Assembly (NCBI RefSeq): GCF_042429235.1
Contig: NZ_JBHMBA010000002.1
Reading direction: 5' to 3' (one strand)
Length of the DNA stretch: 64,000 nt
Source: Arthrobacter_B citreus
Lineage (GTDB): Bacteria > Actinomycetota > Actinomycetes > Actinomycetales > Micrococcaceae
A model generated the notes under the pieces. The model made no database searches, was not told where the DNA came from, and saw only the letters and a list, made by a program, of their open reading frames with translations. Below, piece after piece: positions 61,274 to 64,000 of the stretch (position 1 is its first letter; the number at the start of each line of letters is the position of its first letter). The position numbers and the translations under genes are program-made.

Positions 61274-63322
61274 TTACGCGCGTTCCTCGTCGGCGTCGCC
61301 TGCCGGCGCGTCAGCGGAGAACTCGTCATTGTCGTTGCCGTCTTCGTGCAGTTCGGCAGCGTTGTCGTCATCGTCTTCCTCGGTTTCGAGGACTCCGATC
61401 ACGCCTTCCTGCTCATCCGAGGGCAGGACGTCGACGTCATCGCTCAGGTCCATCTCGTTGACTGCCGTGACGGTCTCGGCAGGAGCGGCGAACGGGGTCT
61501 CGGACCGCTCTTCACCCGAACGCTCGTCACGGTCTTCGCGGCCGTGGCGGGCCCGGGCCGGCTTCTCCTCGTCATCGCCAACCAGGTCGAAGATGTCCGG
61601 CTCGGCGAACTCGCCCACGCCGAGGGCCTTCTCGGCCAGCAGGGCACGGTTGCGCCACTGTTCGGCTTCTGCGTTGCGGTCCGCCAGTTCCAACGCGTCA
61701 GCATAGGCGCGGAAAAGCCGGGGGCTGAAGGAGAACGCGCGGTTCTTGTCCAGCTGCGGGATTTCCAGGGCGGTCACGGCGGCATCGTACTGCTCCATGT
61801 CCATCCGGGCACCGGAGGCCACAATGGCCATATCGACCTGTCCCGCAGTGTCCAGTTCCTTCGCTTCATCCGACCGGGCGATGTCCAGCGCACGGTCCGG
61901 GCGGCCGAGGCCGCGTTCGCAGTCGGCCATCATGGCCAAGTACGCGTTGGAGCCGCTGATCCGGCGGTAGGTGCGGAATTCGCGCAGCGCTTCACCGAAG
62001 TGCTCGGAGGCGTAGGCGGTCAGAGCGACTGCCTCGCGGACTGCCGCCATGCGGCCTCCACGGCGGCTGGCTGCCAGGGCGTGCTGGAAGGCCAGCTCCG
62101 GCTCGTCGTCGATCAGGCGTCCGGCCATGACCAGGTGCTTGGAGACCCACTCGCCGTTGACCTCTTCCAGGACGCGCAGCTGGGCGCGGGTCACCTTGTC
62201 CAGCTCCTGGCCTGTAACGTCCTCGTCGATTTCGGGCGAACGTTCCCGGTCCGGCCGGTTCGCGCTGCGCAGGTCGCGGGCGTTGTGCTTGCGCTCGACG
62301 ACGGGTGCATCCTCGCCGCGGGCAGGACGGTCCTTCGAGAAGGACGGCTTGCGGTCGTTGTCACGGGCCGGACGGCGGTCGTCTCCGCCGCGGGCGGGAC
62401 GGTCGCCAAAGGACGGCTTACGGTCTCCAAAGGACGGCTTACGGTCTCCAAACGAAGGCTTGCGGTCCCCACGGTCGCCAAAGGACTTACGCTCACCATC
62501 ACGGGGAGGACGACGGTCATCGCCACCGAAGGACGGCTTACGGTCTCCACGGTCACCGAACGACTTACGCTCACCATCACGGGGAGGACGACGGTCATCG
62601 CCACCGAAGGACGGCTTACGATCTCCAAACGAAGGCTTGCGGTCCCCACGGTCGCCGAACGACTTACGCTCACCATCACGGGCCGGACGATCACCGAACG
62701 ACGGCTTACGATCATCGCGTGCCGGACGGCGGTCATCCCCACCACGGGACGAACGATCACCGAACGACGGCTTACGATCTCCACGGTCGCCAAAGGACTT
62801 ACGCTCACCATCACGGGCCGGACGATCACCGAACGACGGCTTACGATCATCGCGTGCCGGACGGCGGTCATCCCCACCACGGGACGAACGATCACCGAAC
62901 GACGGCTTACGATCTCCAAACGAAGGCTTGCGGTCCCCGCGGTCGCCAAAGGACTTACGCTCACCATCACGGGGAGGACGACGGTCATCTCCGCCGAAGG
63001 ATGGCTTACGATCTACACGATCACCGAACGGCTTGCGCTCACCATCGCGAGCCGGACGACGGTCCTCACCGCTGCGTGCCGGGCGGTCGTTAAAGGAGGG
63101 CTTGCCATCCTTCGAGTAGGGCTTACGCTGCGAAGAGGCTCCACGGTCACCGAATGACTTACGCTCGCCATCACGGGCCGGACGGCCGCCGAAGGAGGGC
63201 TTGCGGTCCTCGAAACGCTTGGGCGCGTTGCGGTCATTTGTGGGCGGGCGGTTTGACGAGCTGCTGCCGGCCGCGTTGTTTCCTTCGCTGCCGCGCTGAT
63301 CCCTGTTATTTTGCTCTGACAT
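61274..63322 (-). CDS. Repeat-rich basic protein with TPR-like C-terminal domain
   Basis: The 682-aa product has three parts. Residues of about 30-330 are a low-complexity, Arg/Lys/Asp-rich array built from units such as DGERKSFGDRGD (seven copies of DGERK[SP]FGDR), DRKPSFGD and GGDDRRPARD. Next is a helical region (LRVLEEVNGEWVSKHLVMAG, EALREFRTYRRISGSNAYL) resembling tetratricopeptide repeats. The end is a very acidic tail. Function unknown; the array resembles RGG-like disordered RNA-binding segments. First gene of the block leading to HAD and tlyA. ATG 63322 has an AGAGGA site. Confidence 0.85.
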   Translation of the reverse strand: MSEQNNRDQRGSEGNNAAGSSSSNRPPTNDRNAPKRFEDRKPSFGGRPARDGERKSFGDRGASSQRKPYSKDGKPSFNDRPARSGEDRRPARDGERKPFGDRVDRKPSFGGDDRRPPRDGERKSFGDRGDRKPSFGDRKPSFGDRSSRGGDDRRPARDDRKPSFGDRPARDGERKSFGDRGDRKPSFGDRSSRGGDDRRPARDDRKPSFGDRPARDGERKSFGDRGDRKPSFGDRKPSFGGDDRRPPRDGERKSFGDRGDRKPSFGGDDRRPPRDGERKSFGDRGDRKPSFGDRKPSFGDRKPSFGDRPARGGDDRRPARDNDRKPSFSKDRPARGEDAPVVERKHNARDLRSANRPDRERSPEIDEDVTGQELDKVTRAQLRVLEEVNGEWVSKHLVMAGRLIDDEPELAFQHALAASRRGGRMAAVREAVALTAYASEHFGEALREFRTYRRISGSNAYLAMMADCERGLGRPDRALDIARSDEAKELDTAGQVDMAIVASGARMDMEQYDAAVTALEIPQLDKNRAFSFSPRLFRAYADALELADRNAEAEQWRNRALLAEKALGVGEFAEPDIFDLVGDDEEKPARARHGREDRDERSGEERSETPFAAPAETVTAVNEMDLSDDVDVLPSDEQEGVIGVLETEEDDDDNAAELHEDGNDNDEFSADAPAGDADEERA
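62380..63200. repeat. Imperfect tandem DNA repeats within the basic protein gene
   Basis: Near-identical stretches recur, for example ACTTACGCTCACCATCACGG beginning near 62484, 62563, 62662, 62796 and 62952, with further variants near 63027 and 63154. All units are in frame. Because of the repeats several other frames are also open, giving misleading long ORFs on both strands. Confidence 0.9.
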
Positions 63323-63497
63323 GCTGGTGAGTTCCTCTCGTCGTGAGCCGACCAACGGAATTTACTGCAGTCGCTCGTCACTATGGATATATAAAGTTGA
63401 TTCAAAAGTCTGTGGGGCCCAAACCGGGCACAAGCCAATTCTAGTGCAGGCTGGTCCGTTCATCGTCGCCCCATGGCTGGATGGGTATCTTGTTTAG

Positions 63498-63605
63498 GTG
63501 ACACTGCCCACCTCATCCAAGCGCCGCAAGGCCAACACGGCAGTTCGAGTAGAGCCTCATGTCCTTGATCCCGCAGGCCGTGACTCCGCGTGGTGGCGTC
63601 AATGA
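63498..63605 (+). CDS. Possible leaderless 35-aa ORF
   Basis: A GTG lies 7 bases after TATCTT, the arrangement of actinobacterial leaderless genes. It encodes 35 residues (starting VTLPTSSKRRKANTAVRVEP) and then stops. No family is recognised. It could be a truncated gene remnant or chance. Confidence 0.25.
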   Translation: MTLPTSSKRRKANTAVRVEPHVLDPAGRDSAWWRQ

Positions 63606-63904
63606 GAGATATCTCCCCCGCTGATCACCTGGGAATCATGAATCCAGCCATCACCGGGCCGCGGCTGAATCCGAAAATTCGTCCGGCAGCTGGGGAACCT
63701 ACAGCGCGTCGGGGCTCGGGATGGCTCGCCTCAAGTAAACCCATGCCAGGGAGGCGAACGAACCTCGCGCGCCCTGGCCGGCCACACGCCCTCCTTTGCT
63801 CTGCCGATCGATGTGAACACCGGAGCGCGCTGGCCGGCAGGTCAAAGGAACGGCACCAATGGTATGGGTCAGCAAGACCGCTACTAAAATAAGGTGTTAA
63901 ACAA

Positions 63905-63936
63905 GTAAGGCCCCGCCAGCACTGGCGGGGCCTTAC
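63905..63936 (-). terminator. Terminator of the rRNA operon
   Basis: Perfect 15-bp arms (63905-63919 and 63922-63936) with a 2-base gap, followed on the minus strand by CTTGTTTAA. It lies 18 bases after the 5S rRNA end. Confidence 0.9.
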
Positions 63937-63953
63937 TCTCTCAACCGAAATAA

Positions 63954-64000
63954 TGTCCGGCGGTGACCTACTCTCCCACACCCTCCCGGATGCAGTACCA
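63954..64000 (-). rRNA. rrf: 5S ribosomal RNA, 3' end (partial)
   Basis: The minus strand reads TGGTACTGCATCCGGGAGGG up to GGGAGAGTAGGTCACCGCC and GGACA, the conserved last third of actinobacterial 5S rRNA. The rest of the gene, and presumably 23S and 16S, lie beyond position 64000. Confidence 0.93.

Larger units (their letters stand above)
63323..63953. other. Intergenic region between the repeat protein gene and the rRNA operon end
   Basis: This stretch holds the promoter region of the repeat protein gene (an AT-rich patch, TATATA, near 63388-63393), a possible 35-codon ORF (GTG 63498 to TGA 63605), and the rRNA terminator. I see no other supported gene between 63606 and 63900; the short ORFs there look random. 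Confidence 0.6.

Noticed and set aside
61187..63157. 656-codon plus-strand frame and several other long frames over the repeat region
   Set aside because: They mirror the tandem repeats of the minus-strand protein gene. Only the minus-strand frame has a non-repetitive, TPR-like domain and a sensible start.
62380..63200. CRISPR-like array
   Set aside because: Repeats vary in length and spacing, are all in one reading frame and have no unique spacers of regular size.
63625..63981. 118-codon minus-strand frame across the rRNA terminator
   Set aside because: It overlaps the 5S rRNA end and its terminator and has no family resemblance.

Overview
The window comes from a high-GC actinobacterial chromosome. 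The gene order garA-ftsR-DUF151 and the block tlyA-nadK-recN-pyrG-nudix-xerD...parA-scpA-scpB-rluB-tyrA-cmk-der are actinobacterial signatures (the same order is known from Mycobacterium tuberculosis Rv1694-Rv1713 and Rv1827-Rv1829). Codon use, a DctA/two-component pair, a methylcitrate cluster and an ACR3-type ars cluster suggest a soil or plant-associated member of the Micrococcaceae (Arthrobacter-like); the genus is an inference. No transposase, integrase of a mobile element, phage gene or CRISPR array was seen.

Layout. 1-2021 (minus): garA (FHA regulator), ftsR (MerR-type) and a DUF151 bifunctional nuclease, with a strong promoter leading out of the window. 2272-19649: a carbohydrate locus with an ABC importer (lipoprotein plus two permeases), a LacI regulator, a Gfo/Idh/MocA oxidoreductase and six glycoside hydrolases (GH3, GH95-like, GH127, GH36, GH51, GH27). 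None of the hydrolases has a visible signal peptide, so arabinose/galactose-containing oligosaccharides are probably imported and trimmed inside the cell. A palindrome around GAGATCGATCTC occurs at the importer/regulator promoters, between the divergent GH127 and GH36 genes, and inside the GH36 gene, defining a local regulon. 19677-23325 (minus): a PQQ-type sugar dehydrogenase lipoprotein, a GyrI-like protein, a rifampicin-monooxygenase-like flavoprotein and a frameshifted VOC gene. 23454-25295: a small ORF, a HAD gene broken by an 8-bp tandem duplication, an alpha/beta hydrolase and a P-loop kinase-like protein. 25479-25552: tRNA-Pro(GGG).

25669-33000 (minus): conserved housekeeping block der, cmk, tyrA, rluB, scpB, scpA, parA. 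33274-52037 is an accessory block lying between parA and xerD: dctA with a divergent DcuS/CitA-type kinase and regulator; an ars cluster (ACR3 pump, ArsC, a Cys-rich flavoprotein, an ArsO-like monooxygenase and a second ACR3-like protein on the minus strand; ArsR and an ArsN-like acetyltransferase on the plus strand); an MBL-fold pseudogene; the propionate genes prpE versus GntR-prpD-prpB-prpC; and a MerR/DUF4188 pair. 52128-63322 (minus): nudix, xerD, nudix, pyrG, recN, nadK, tlyA, a small protein, a HAD phosphatase and a repeat-rich basic protein. 63954-64000 is the 3' end of a 5S rRNA (minus) followed by a strong terminator.

The genes most worth a closer look are the hydrolase regulon with its intragenic operator, the ars flavoprotein whose Cys-rich tail shares a CCAP motif with ArsR, the interruption of the xerD-parA block, and the DNA-level repeats of the last protein gene.
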